From Odiellus spinosus (lineage: Eukaryota > Arthropoda > Arachnida > Opiliones > Phalangiidae), in the NCBI GenBank assembly GCA_963920705.1, contig OY987233.1, forward strand, positions 7,306,001-7,370,000: a stretch of DNA of 64,000 nt. The letters are read 5' to 3'. Position 1 is the stretch's first letter, and each line of letters starts with the position of its first letter. Below are positions 40,801-50,769 of this stretch, piece after piece. The position numbers and the translations under genes are program-made. Under the pieces are notes generated by a model. That model had not been told where the DNA came from. It searched no databases and was given only the letters and a program-made list of their open reading frames with translations.

Positions 40801-43800
40801 TCTCCCTTTAAAGTACTTACAAATTTATATACTGAGAGAAATACATTGGCATAAAAACAATCATGGGAAAAAGATTTTTCAAATATAATTGATGGGAAAA
40901 ACAATGATGTCGTGGAACTATAAGAACCATTTCATACTTTCTAGGGTCAGATATGGGTTCTTGTTAAAAATTATATCGAGATTCAAATTAAAAAAACTTA
41001 CCCAGAGCAGAGTGGAGTTTTTTTGCTGCCTTGTCTGAAAAATGTGAAAAGATTCCTCAATCTTCTTAAGGTACGATGGATGTTCATGTAGGTATTCGAT
41101 AAACTGTAAAAAAAGTCAAGAAAACATTTGCCATTTGTGCGTCGAAGGCAGAAACATAACCCAATATCAAAGGGAAACTAGAGCTAAAAATGTAACTACT
41201 TTATTTTCAGGATGGAACACAAAATTGTGAATAAAGTCATATTTCCACAATTTTTGGGAGATATTTTCGCACTTAATTTAATTCTGAACTTGGGTTAGGT
41301 TTGAATTTCAATGTAAGGTAAATTCGGCCAATCATATTATTATTTCAGCTTTCAACAGCTATGCTATCGCAATTGAGTTTCTTAAAAAACCCTCCAGATG
41401 GCGCGAGCGCGACGCCATCACAGGGCCTCAACTCGTCAAGCGAATTTTTTTATAGGAAAAATAGGGATCTTCTATCAAAATTATAGGATTTTATAGGAGG
41501 ACCATTTCCATGAAATTATAGGTTTATATATGACAATATTTTAATAAAGTTCATCGGTTTTAAACAAAAATCAAACAAATTCATTGAAATAATTTAATAT
41601 TTAAAATCTAAAAAGGAGTAAGGTTGGCATTGGAGGATAATATGAACTACCAAGAATAGATTCTCCTGTCTATTTTAAAATTCTCCTGTCTATTTTAAAA
41701 TTCTCCTGTCTATTTTAAAATTCTCCTGTCTATTTTAAAATTCTCCTGTCTATTTTAAAATTCTCCTGTCTATTTTAAAATTCTCCTGTCTATTTTAAAA
41801 TTCTCCTGTCTATTTTAAAATTCTCCTGTCTATTTTAAAATTCTCCTGTCTATTTTAAAATTCTCCTGTCTATTTTAAAATTCTCCTGTCTATTTTAAAA
41901 TTCTCCTGTCTATTTTAAAATTCTCCTGTCTATTTTAAAATTCTCCTGTCTATTTTAAAATTCTCCTGTCTATTTTAAAATTCTCCTGTCTATTTTAAAA
42001 TTCTCCTGTCTATTTTAAAATTCTCCTGTCTATTTTAAAATTCTCCTGTCTATTTTAAAATTCTCCTGTCTATTTTAAAATTCTCCTGTCTATTTTAAAA
42101 TTCTCCTGTCTATTTTAAAATTCTCCTGTCTATTTTAAAATTCTCCTGTCTATTTTAAAATTCTCCTGTCTATTTTAAAATCCTCCTGTCTATTTTAAAA
42201 TTCTCCTGTCTATTTTAAAATTCTCCTGTCTATTTTAAAATTCTCCTGTCTATTTTAAAATTCTCCTGTCTATTTTAAAATTCTCCTGTCTATTTTAAAA
42301 TTCTCCTGTCTATTTTAAAATTCTCCTGTCTATTTTAAAATTCTCCTGTCTATTTTAAAATTCTCCTGTCTATTTTAAAATTCTCCTGTCTATTTTAAAA
42401 TTCTCCTGTCTATTTTAAAATTCTCCTGTCTATTTTAAAATTCTCCTGTCTATTTTAAAATTCTCCTGTCTATTTTAAAATTCTCCTGTCTATTTTAAAA
42501 TTCTCCTGTCTATTTTAAAATTCTCCTGTCTATTTTAAAATTCTCCTGTCTATTTTAAAATTCTCCTGTCTATTTTAAAATTCTCCTGTCTATTTTAAAA
42601 TTCTCCTGTCTATTTTAAAATTCTCCTGTCTATTTTAAAATTCTCCTGTCTATTTTAAAATTCTCCTGTCTATTTTAAAATTCTCCTGTCTATTTTAAAA
42701 TTCTCCTGTCTATTTTAAAATTCTCCTGTCTATCTTAAAATTCTCCTGTCTATCTTAAAATTATCCTGTCTATTTTAAAATTCTCCTGTCTATTTTAAAA
42801 TTCTCCTGTCTATTTTAAAATTCTCCTGTCTATTTTAAAATTCTCTTGTCTATTTTAAAATTCTCCTGTCTATTTTAAAATTCTCCTGTCTATTTTAAAA
42901 TTCTCCTGTCTATTTTAAAATTCTCCTGTCTATTTTAAAATTCTCCTGTCTATTTTAAAATTCTCCTGTCTATTTTATAATTCTCCTGTCTACTTTATAA
43001 TTCTCCTACCTACTTTATAATTCTCCTACCTACTTTATAATTCTCCTACCTACTTTATAATTCTCCTACCTACTTTATAATTCTCCTACCTACTTTATAA
43101 TTCTCCTACCTACTTTATAATTCTCCTACCTACTTTATAATTCTCCTACCTACTTTATAATTCTCCTACCTACTTTATAATTCTCCTACCTACTTTATAA
43201 TTCTCCTACCTACTTTATAATTCTCCTACCTACTTTATAATTCTCCTACCTACTTTATAATTTGCGAAATTATAGGATTATATAGGATACTTTAAAAAAT
43301 ATAGAATTTATAGGAATTATAGGACCAATTGAAGCCCTGCCATCAGAATATATTGGTAAATCTGTATCGTTGAAGGCGCTTCGGGAGCCATTGGGTTTAT
43401 CCAATTAACTGGCCGATTTTATACTTCACTTACATTCAAACTTAATAACACAACTGAAAACGAGTCAAATAATTGTTTGAAACTTCTTGAATACGTTTTT
43501 TGTTGTCATGTATAGGAAAATAATTGAAACTAGAGTTTCATTTTTAACTCCTATTTTCCCTCTAAACAGAGAACACAACCTAGCAAGTTTTTTTACCGAT
43601 TCCTTATCGTTTAAATAGGCCTGATTCACCAGTAAAAAAAAATACAAAAATTAAACTAAAAATCAATTAAAAATTACCCGGAAAATAGGCTTAACTGGAT
43701 TCATGGAGATCCTGAATTTCTTCGCATTGAAGGGACATCAACCAATGAGGAAAGGCCTGTCATTAAATCGAGATCTCCATGAGACTTTCAATAACATTGG

Positions 43801-44637
43801 TCACTGTGCCTTCAGTGCAAAGAAATTCAGGATCTAAATAAATCCAGCTAAGCCTATTTTCGGGGTACGTTTTAAATTTATTTCTTGTTTATTATTTGAT
43901 TGTAATTTTTGTTCCTGGTGGATTAGGCCTATTTAAACGATGAGGTACCGATAATAAAAACACTTGTTGTTAGGTTGAATTCTCCCTCTAAGGGATGGAT
44001 AACTTACTTTAGTCAAAACGTTTGATTCTAATCTAGAGGAAAGGCCACTTCTTAAAAAATTCTGCATCTGCTGCTCCATATACATATGCAAGTCCGATAG
44101 CTTTCGAAGTAATTCAGTCAAATTTGTCCCAAAGGCTGACAAGTAAGATATCACGTCTTTCCAGTATTGTAACACAAAAACTGGAGGTTCTAGCCTCATA
44201 AGCTTTAGATTTTCTTTTAAAGTTAATTACAAAGGTTCAAAATTAATTGTTTTAACCTTACAAACATCAATGGGAGTATACAACCTGACAAAAAGTGATT
44301 TTCTATCAATTAACGTTTGAAAAGGCTTTAATCTATAGTAAAACAATAAATATTAAAGCAGATTTACAGCCTAGATTCGGACCTTGTCAAAGTAATATAC
44401 CACCAAGCTCGCAAAATTTTATCTTTAGAAATTGAAAAAAAGAGCAAGGCTGTTTTTACATACGGATGACTTCACTTTTACTTTTCATTTCAATATGCTC
44501 TAATAGAATAGCCAATGAAATTGGCTTTCACTATGAGGAATATTCTTATTTGGTCAAAAATGGTCCAAATTCGAAAATTTCAACAGAATTTTACGAAATA
44601 AGTGGAATAAAAACCAAAATTCAACAAAATAAAAAGC

Positions 44638-44713
<76 letters not shown>

Positions 44714-47700
44714 AAACCATTTTAAATTTTGGTCCACTTTTGTTGAATTCAGGAATTTTCCAATTTGAACCATTTTTGACCAAAATAGGTTCTTGCTCAT
44801 TGTTTTAGCCGATTTCTTTCGTTAAACTATGGGAGCACATGGAAAAGTAAAAAAAAGTCACGCATATGTAAAAACTACAGTTATTTTCCATTTCAGAAGA
44901 TTGAAATAGTGAGCTTGGTGGGAGATCAATTTGACATGGCCCGATTTGAGTCAGTTTGCGCCTCTACTTTAAGGCTGCTTTCTGGCTTTGATTTCTAGCT
45001 AAATATTGGTTCGAATTTTTTTAACTAGCGGATTAGGCCTATTTACGCGATGAAGAATCAATAGAAAATCACTTATTTTCACGCTTCATTCTCCCTTGAA
45101 AACAATATCTATATCTTCGGAAATGACTTACTAGAATCAACAAAAGGCAATTTATCTTCTAAAATGACTAGAGCGGATGTAAGTTTTTCCCCAAGTTCCG
45201 TTTCAACCCTTTCTAAATCTTCTCTACTACAATCATTCGAAAGAGAAGATTGCGAACGTGTTACTCGCTAAATTTCATTTCAAAACTCTTTTCTCGTGAA
45301 AATACTAGCCTACCATAGAGTCTCTTGTTCCTTGCTTTCAATTAATTCTTTCTCTAAGTTTCTAATTCGTATCTGCGTTAGATTATTAGCGGACACGCGT
45401 TAGATCAAATAGATGACTTAGGCGATGGTAATTAAGAACTCACTTCAATTTTGGCACGTTCTTCTGCTAATTTTTGTATAGTTTGTTCACGGGCATTTAG
45501 GTTTTCATTCCACATAGCTTCTTGTTGAGTCGCTTCAGCTTTTAATTGCATTAGTTCTTTAGAAAGATCTTCAACTAATTTACGCTGTTCCATTTCAGTA
45601 TTATATACCTAATACGTTTAAACGTGGGATGATGCCCCATTATTTTGGATATAGGATGACATCATAGGTCAAAGGATTTAAAAGTATGATTTACAATTAG
45701 CAATCATATCCCAAAACCTCAAAGTTCGAAAATAAGCTTCAAATCTTAAAAATCTCTTCAAAATTCCATACACATTATCCGAATTCTCTAGAAATTCTTT
45801 TTGGAGATTATACACGAAATCTCAAAATCTCGTGGTCCAAAATTTAGCTTCAGGAATCCAAAAAAACTCTAAATTTTCTCTACAGGAGATTGGCATTGAT
45901 AATCCAAAATCTTGGAAACAAAAAAAATTCCAAATATCTTAAAAAGTATCGCAATTGGCTGATATCCAAAAATCTTTAAATACTCTCTAACGCAAAATCG
46001 CATATACTTGGCCTGAAATTCAAAAATCTCAATTTTCTCTATAGAAAAATAACATTTATATCCTAAAATCTTGAGATCAAGAATTTAGCTTAAAACCTCT
46101 GCCAAATCCCATAAACTTTGCTCGATATCTCAAAATATAGGTTAAAATTTACAAAATTTTGTCCTAGCTTTGCGCTTAATTGCTTTCAACTTGGGGATGG
46201 TAAAAATCTCTACATTCTCTATGAGATTCGTAGAAACTTTCAATATAGGAAATTAATTATGTTTCTTAGCCCAAAATGCTCCTCAATCTTTTCTAGTTAA
46301 ACAGAAGGTCAAAAAGAAGCCCTTACTTGTTGATGAAGTTTTTCATTTTCTTCAATCCGATTCAACAACTCTTCATCTAAGATGCTCTTGTCTTCCACTT
46401 TGGGTGAAGACTGTCCTTTGACCTAAAAAATATTATATAAAAGGAATTGTTATATCAATGACGTACATTATCAATAGGGAGAAGAACAGCAATCTGACCC
46501 CCAATTCATTTAGAATACGTTATTGCCCAAAGTTTTTGTTAAAGTAGACACGCAACCTGACTCGATTTGGTCAGATTTACCTCACGGTAAGCTTGACGTG
46601 AATTTAATCATATGAAATTGAAAAACAATTTAGAGATAGTTTTATGACATTGATTTTACTTTTAATGTGCTTACATAGAATAACTAAAGAAAAACTAAAG
46701 AAATCTGCTTTCCTAATGAGAGAAAATCTTCCAATTTGGCCAAAAATAGTCCAAATTTGAAAATTCCAAAAGAATTCGGACAAACAGACCATACGAAATA
46801 ACCTGAATTCATCAAAAGTGGACCATGAAAATTTTGGTCCACTAGAGTTGTTTTATTTCATATTATTTGGTCGAATTCAGTTGGAATTTTCCAAATTGGA
46901 TGATTTTGGACGAAACTAGAAGATTTTTCCTCATTTGCGTCGAAAGTCAATTTCTTTGGTTATGGGAGATGGTAATGCCAGAAATAATTAAATCCAACGG
47001 CTCTTCCCTGTACACATGCTTTGATTATAATGAATATAGGGTCAATTTTTGGGGGTCTCATAGGGGCCAAATTTGAGACTTGAGCGTCACCTTCAAAAAT
47101 TCTGAAATTTTAATATTTTTGGCCCAAGAGGCTATCTGAATTGAATTATAAACGGGATCAATGAGAAACAGTTTTAAAGTGCAAAAATATTTTTTTTAAT
47201 TTTTCGAAATTATACTATATTATTTATGTTGAATTTCTTAAAAACATATTTCACGTCAACTCAAACATTTGTTTTTTGAACTGGTACTTCTTCCCATTTG
47301 AGGTTTTTGGGCAATCTACTCTAAATTCATAATTAAGGCATAGAAAAGGGGCTCAATCCTAATTTTAAGACTAAAATCCTGGTCAAGGGGCCAAAAATAT
47401 TAAATTTTCAGAGTTTTCTAAGTCTCAAATTTGGCCCGACCCCACCCCCTTCCTAAGTTTATTAATCTGTCTTAGTATTTCTTAACCAGGGTTTTAGGTT
47501 TCAAATTAGGATTGAGCCCCTTTTCTATGCCTTATATATGAATTTAGAGTAGATTGCCCAATAACATCAAATGGGTAGAAGTACCAGTTAAAAAAACAAA
47601 TGTTTGAATGACATGAAATATTTTTTTAAGAAATTCAACATATATAGTATAGTATAATTTTGAAAAATAAAAAATTAAATTTTGCACTTTAAAACTGTTT

Positions 47701-48505
47701 CTCACTGATCCCGTTTATAATTCAAAGTAGATAGCTTGTTGGGCCAAAAATATTAAATTTTCGGAATTTTTGAAGGTGACGCTCAAGTCTCAAATTTGGC
47801 CCCTATGAGACCCCCAAAAATTGAAATTATCTCGTTCTGTAATTTTTTACCAGTGTTTTCGTCATCAAATTGATATTCAGCACCATTTTTTCGTCTATTA
47901 TATGAATTTTTATTAATTTAAGGCTATTAATTCTAAAGATATTAGAGAAAACCCAATTTGAAAATTTAAAACCCAAATTTATGCAAAAAACTCGAGAAAT
48001 AATTTTTTTTGGAGTCTGAAACTTGGTATATATCAGTTTCTACCGCTTAAATCTCCGTAGAAAAATAATGGTTGAAATTTAAAATTAGGCCCTTTTTCAT
48101 CAAGTCGAATTCACATGGATTGACCCTATAAGTAACGATTTTTACCTTTCTGTTTTTAGTTTTATCATCAGAGACGGTCAATAGGTCTTCCTGTAGTACT
48201 CCCACCCGCTTCGTGAGTTGTATGTTGCGAAAATTGAGACATTCTATCTCTTGTTCGAGCTTTCTCGCAATCTGCTCCTTTTCTTTCAGAAGATCTTTAA
48301 GATCATTATTCTTTGACTGTTCATCAGAGACAGCTTTCTTCAAAACTGAGGTATGAGTACGAAGCTTAAAAGAAATTAAGACTAAATGAATCCAACTGGC
48401 AAGGCTTAGGGGATTTCGTGGCAGTTTAGAGCTAACCTTAGAGTATTCAGCTGCTAATTTTTGATATTTACTAGCAAAATCAGCTGGACTTCCAGAGTTT
48501 TCCAT
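31856..48505 (-). CDS. PPP1R21: PPP1R21 (KLRAQ/TTKRSYEDQ coiled-coil protein), nearly complete
   Basis: PPP1R21 is subunit Fy-2 of the FERRY complex, a Rab5 effector linking early endosomes to mRNA; it is also listed as a PP1 regulator. Exons: 48437-48505, 48146-48364, 46327-46422, 45444-45608, 45314-45372, 45132-45226, 44008-44189, 41002-41103, 39424-39512, 39204-39340, 38325-38420, 37644-37771, 37444-37560, 37292-37384, 37180-37218, 34138-34200, 33033-33155, 32058-32156, 31856-31978, about 698 codons in continuous phase. Diagnostic stretches: YQKLAAEYSK|LRTHTSVLKKAV (KLRAQ motif), DEELLNRIEENEKLH, YLEKILPY, AVEHELPTVNTET, EKEHWMLECQL, KLQLADTKAL and YEDQLSSMTEHLS...KEEIDSLRHS. Start is ATG 48505 (MENSGSPADF). 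The donor after 39204 (GTTAGT) was chosen because it keeps phase; an earlier donor at 39255 would not. A short terminal exon is unassigned. Confidence 0.94.
32642..32852. mobile_element. CCCTTACC-type MITE (family copy 3), between PPP1R21 exons
   Basis: CCCTTACCAAAAAAGTTAGT and its near-inverse AGACTAACTTTTTTGGGTAAGG bound it. Inside, a GGTCTTGGG-AAGTCTTTCGGGTGTCTTATG unit is tandemly repeated. It sits in the intron between exons 32058-32156 and 33033-33155. Confidence 0.85.
34397..36577. mobile_element. Composite CAGGGCTCCC element with internal 190-bp array
   Basis: The outer termini CAGGGCTCCCAGA (34397) and TCTGGGAGCCCTG (36577) are exact inverses, and the 7-bp repeat GATACTG flanks both sides (34390-34396, 36578-36584). 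Structure: a complete TATAGG-rich unit (34397 to about 34905, ending TTTGGGAGCCCTG), seven ~190-bp monomers, then the right two-thirds of a second TATAGG-rich unit. It lies in the PPP1R21 intron between 34200 and 37180. No transposase frame was found. Confidence 0.92.
34910..36195. repeat. Seven ~190-bp tandem monomers, each with a TGACGTCA palindrome
   Basis: Each monomer runs from TGTGAAGGCATGCATCGAAT through ATCATATGACGTCATTCC to AAAAGTTATCCATAAATCAG. Seven GACGTCATTCC sites are visible, near 35008, 35202, 35395, 35567, 35757, 35950 and 36145. Some monomers have small deletions. Two further monomers lie at about 14797-15170. Confidence 0.95.
37826..38310. mobile_element. Foldback element, family B (PPP1R21 intron)
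   Basis: The left arm has CTGACTCAATTCGAGTCTTG, GCTCGTGAATTTAATCTTTA and CAACGTGCTCCCATAGAAAA. The right arm carries inverse counterparts TAAAGATTAAATTCGCGACC and GGCCTGAGACGGGTTGCGCGTCAG. Similar arms occur at about 44372-44975, 46550-47000, 55787-56050 and 61660-62044. Confidence 0.75.
40380..40811. mobile_element. Foldback element, family A, with TTAA boundaries (copy 1)
   Basis: AAAGGGAGGATGCAACCTAA at the left and TTAGGTTGCATTCTCCCTTT at the right, with arms continuing for roughly 200 bp (shared TTTAAATAGGCCTA, AAAATAGGCTTAG, GATTCATGGAGA motifs in inverse order). TTAA overlaps both ends (40380-40383, 40808-40811). The 74-codon frame inside is fold-back sequence, not a gene. Confidence 0.88.
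41421..43339. mobile_element. Minisatellite-bearing TIR transposon (copy 2), PPP1R21 intron
   Basis: CAGGGCCTCAACTCGTCAAG begins the element (41421) and GGACCAATTGAAGCCCTG ends it (43339). The flanking 6-bp repeat CCATCA is perfect (41415-41420 and 43340-43345). Left flank (about 240 bp) and right flank (about 80 bp) match those of 7893-13693, so the two are one family. It lies between PPP1R21 exons 41002-41103 and 44008-44189. Confidence 0.93.
41663..43260. repeat. 20-bp minisatellite, about 80 units in two blocks
   Basis: About 66 units of TTCTCCTGTCTATTTTAAAA (with rare TATCTT or single-base variants) are followed by a switch through TACTTTATAA units to 13 identical copies of TTCTCCTACCTACTTTATAA at 43001-43260. 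The terminal block type is absent from copy 1, so it amplified after the copies separated. Confidence 0.98.
43558..43992. mobile_element. Foldback element, family A (copy 2)
   Basis: GAGAACACAACCTAGCAAG...TTTAAATAGGCCTGATTCACC on the left mirrors GGTGGATTAGGCCTATTTAAAC...GTTAGGTTGAATTCTCCCTC on the right. Central inverse motifs are GGATTCATGGAGATCCTGAA and TTCAGGATCTAAATAAATCC. It is more diverged than copy 1. Its right end almost abuts the PPP1R21 exon at 44008. Confidence 0.8.
44265..45110. mobile_element. Nested foldbacks with a (TTA)n core, PPP1R21 intron
   Basis: Outer remnants resemble family A (ACAACCTGACAAAAAGTGAT on the left; GATTAGGCCTATTTACGCGA and CATTCTCCCTTGA on the right). A family B foldback occupies about 44372-44975. 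Its centre is a pure TTA/ATT trinucleotide tract at 44638-44713, which makes an artefactual poly-leucine frame. Confidence 0.7.
47042..47824. repeat. Long inverted repeat, ~370-bp arms, PPP1R21 intron 2
   Basis: TCAATTTTTGGGGGTCTCAT at the left edge and ATGAGACCCCCAAAAATTGA at the right edge are exact inverses. Further pairs include GACTTGAGCGTCACCTTC/GAAGGTGACGCTCAAGTC, AAACGGGATCA/TGATCCCGTTT and CAATCTACTCTAAATTCATA/TATGAATTTAGAGTAGATTG. The centre is near 47430. The high arm identity implies a recent foldback element or local inverted duplication. Confidence 0.9.
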
Positions 48506-50769
48506 GGAAAAAAATCTATTAAAGTACAAGTTTGAATAAACATAAATTTTTTGATTGATACACTAGTTTCAATTCAGAGCTATAGGGAAATAGAAATAGA
48601 GCAAATTGTACAAATCTCTATGTTTCTAATTCTTTTATAGAAAGAAAGGCTCATATCTAATGTTTGCCTGTCTTTGGGTACGACTTTACTTTGTGTTTCC
48701 CATGCCAAAAACCATGGTTTCTGATAGATTCGAGCATGGGAGATGGAAAGATGACAATTAAAATTTTTTTTTTAACCTAAGGCAGTTTTAACATAAATGG
48801 CGCCTAATACGTCTAATAAATGAGATTTGAATAAATCTTCACAAGTTTATTGAGAGATTGAGGATTGTTTCTGAGTTTTTCATTATACATAGTTTTTACT
48901 AAAAGAGGGTAAATGGCATTCTCCCAGTGTTGCCAACCACTTGTGTGCACAAACGCCCTGAATTTCGTTCGCGAACTCCTGGCAATCCTGGAAAACTAGG
49001 TGGAATTAAAAAAATAATTCATCTAAGGGTGTACGGTGGGTGAAAGAGATACGACAATCTGATGATCAGCCTATTCTAAACTAGATTACATTATGCTAAA
49101 CTTGGGGCTTTGAATAATAGTGGTTGGTTTTGTAATCCTCATAATAGTAGTGGCACTGACCAGGGTATGTGTTTATTCGAATTGAGACTGCTACAATGGC
49201 GTAGAGGCTAACGTCACCACTAAGTCCATTTTCCCATGTTTTGGCACTGAAATTTCGGAGATCTTTTCAAAGTTCTTCCTTCTATCCCCAGCCCAAGTAA
49301 ACGGACCCTGACACTTACTACGGTGTTATAGCTGTAGTCTTTAACAGAGTGAAGTATAGAGTGGGGAAAAGAACGTGATTGGATCACGTAACTATTGCCA
49401 GTTTTTAGTTCTACTGTTTGTCACTTGGTGAATGGAATTCTTATCCCGGTAGAGCCTCATGGATTCAGGCATTTAATTCCTACTGTTGTTTATTTGCAGA
49501 AATATTCTAGCTAGTGTAATATCATATCTTTCTCCTCACTCATTCTTTATTCCTCTCTGGTCATTAAATGCGGTCTTAAAAGTGAGGATCAGACCCTGCC
49601 TTAAACTGGGAGAAAAGTTCCTTTGGCTTGTATTATTATTGGAATAACAACTTTGCTCTATACCATAAACTAAAGTGGCCCCTGTAATTCCCGTTCACAT
49701 ACACCAATTCATTGTGGAAAATGAAATGATTCAAACAAGAAGCCATGTATTTTAATTCATTCACTCATTCATCAATGTAATTAATCATTCGAAATTCATT
49801 AAATACTTACAATATTTCTTTAAACAATTTAGCAATGTATATAAAGAGCTTTCTTGACAGCTTTCGACATGTTTATCAATGGATTTAAAGAATCAAGGTT
49901 GATAAGGGGTGTAAAACTGTAAATACTTTGATTACTGTATCAGCGCCTACTAAGTAGCTCAGGTATATACAAATGCAATTTTTTCGGTACCCTAGTCCAA
50001 GAAGGATCAGATAAGGAGAGGAAAAGTGGGAACGGCGCGCCTCCTACTGCGTTGGCCTAAACTCCCACTCTGGGAGAACGGGGGACAGACGGGGGTAGAG
50101 ATGCTTCGTGGTAAATTGTTGTCACGTGGGTAAAACGAATCCTTTATGAGACGCGCTAGCTAGCGACCACGTGACAACAGTTTACCTCGAGAATTTCCTA
50201 TCCCCCCTTTCCACCCGAGTGGGAGGTCGGCTCTTCTCTCTCTAACTCAACGCAGCCCCACTTTTCGTCTCCTTATCTGATCCTTCTTGCCTAGTCCTAA
50301 AACTACCACTTTTTTCATGCTATCTCCACCAAATTCGTCTGCTAAAAGTCATAATGAACTTCAATATAATGGGCCCAACATCATCTGTAATGCATAAGCA
50401 TAATGACCTAAGAATTTAAACCTACTTTTAAAAAGCCACATAAGAAATCCACTACATTAAAAATTTAGGTTTTAATATTATTAAAAATTTACTGAATATT
50501 TATAATAATTAAATATTTTTTCACAAACCTTATAGAGAAACGCTTATCAACAGCTCAGTTTTGAGATGGAGCTACTCTAACTGATGTCTGCTCCGCTGTC
50601 TGCTTTCAAAAAATTCAGTTCGAACTTATGAGGGTTAAACATGCGTTGTTTGTATCTGTGAAAATAGATATTATAAGTGGTTTCTACTATTATTTTTACC
50701 AATATATACATTGAAATAGTGATAAAGGCTTAAGTGTAAATCCTGGATATTCAATTAAAAACTAAGAGT
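48506..50769. other. Divergent intergenic region, PPP1R21 / BRMS1
   Basis: Both 5' flanks lie here. No clear TATA box or CpG-rich core could be assigned by eye. A foldback element sits at 49999-50288 and a repeat remnant at about 49190-49300 resembles 19330-19450. No other gene was seen. Confidence 0.5.
49999..50288. mobile_element. Foldback MITE in the divergent promoter region
   Basis: AAGAAGGATCAGATAAGGAG (49999) pairs exactly with CTCCTTATCTGATCCTTCTT at the right end. Inner pairs include AAAAGTGGG/CCCCACTTTT, and GTAAATTGTTGTCACGTGG/CCACGTGACAACAGTTTAC around GCGCTAGCTAGCG. It is GC-richer than its surroundings and carries CACGTG E-box motifs on both arms. Confidence 0.88.

Noticed and set aside
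44466-44714. Open frame ending in poly-leucine
   Set aside because: The leucines come from a TTA trinucleotide microsatellite inside a foldback element in a PPP1R21 intron.
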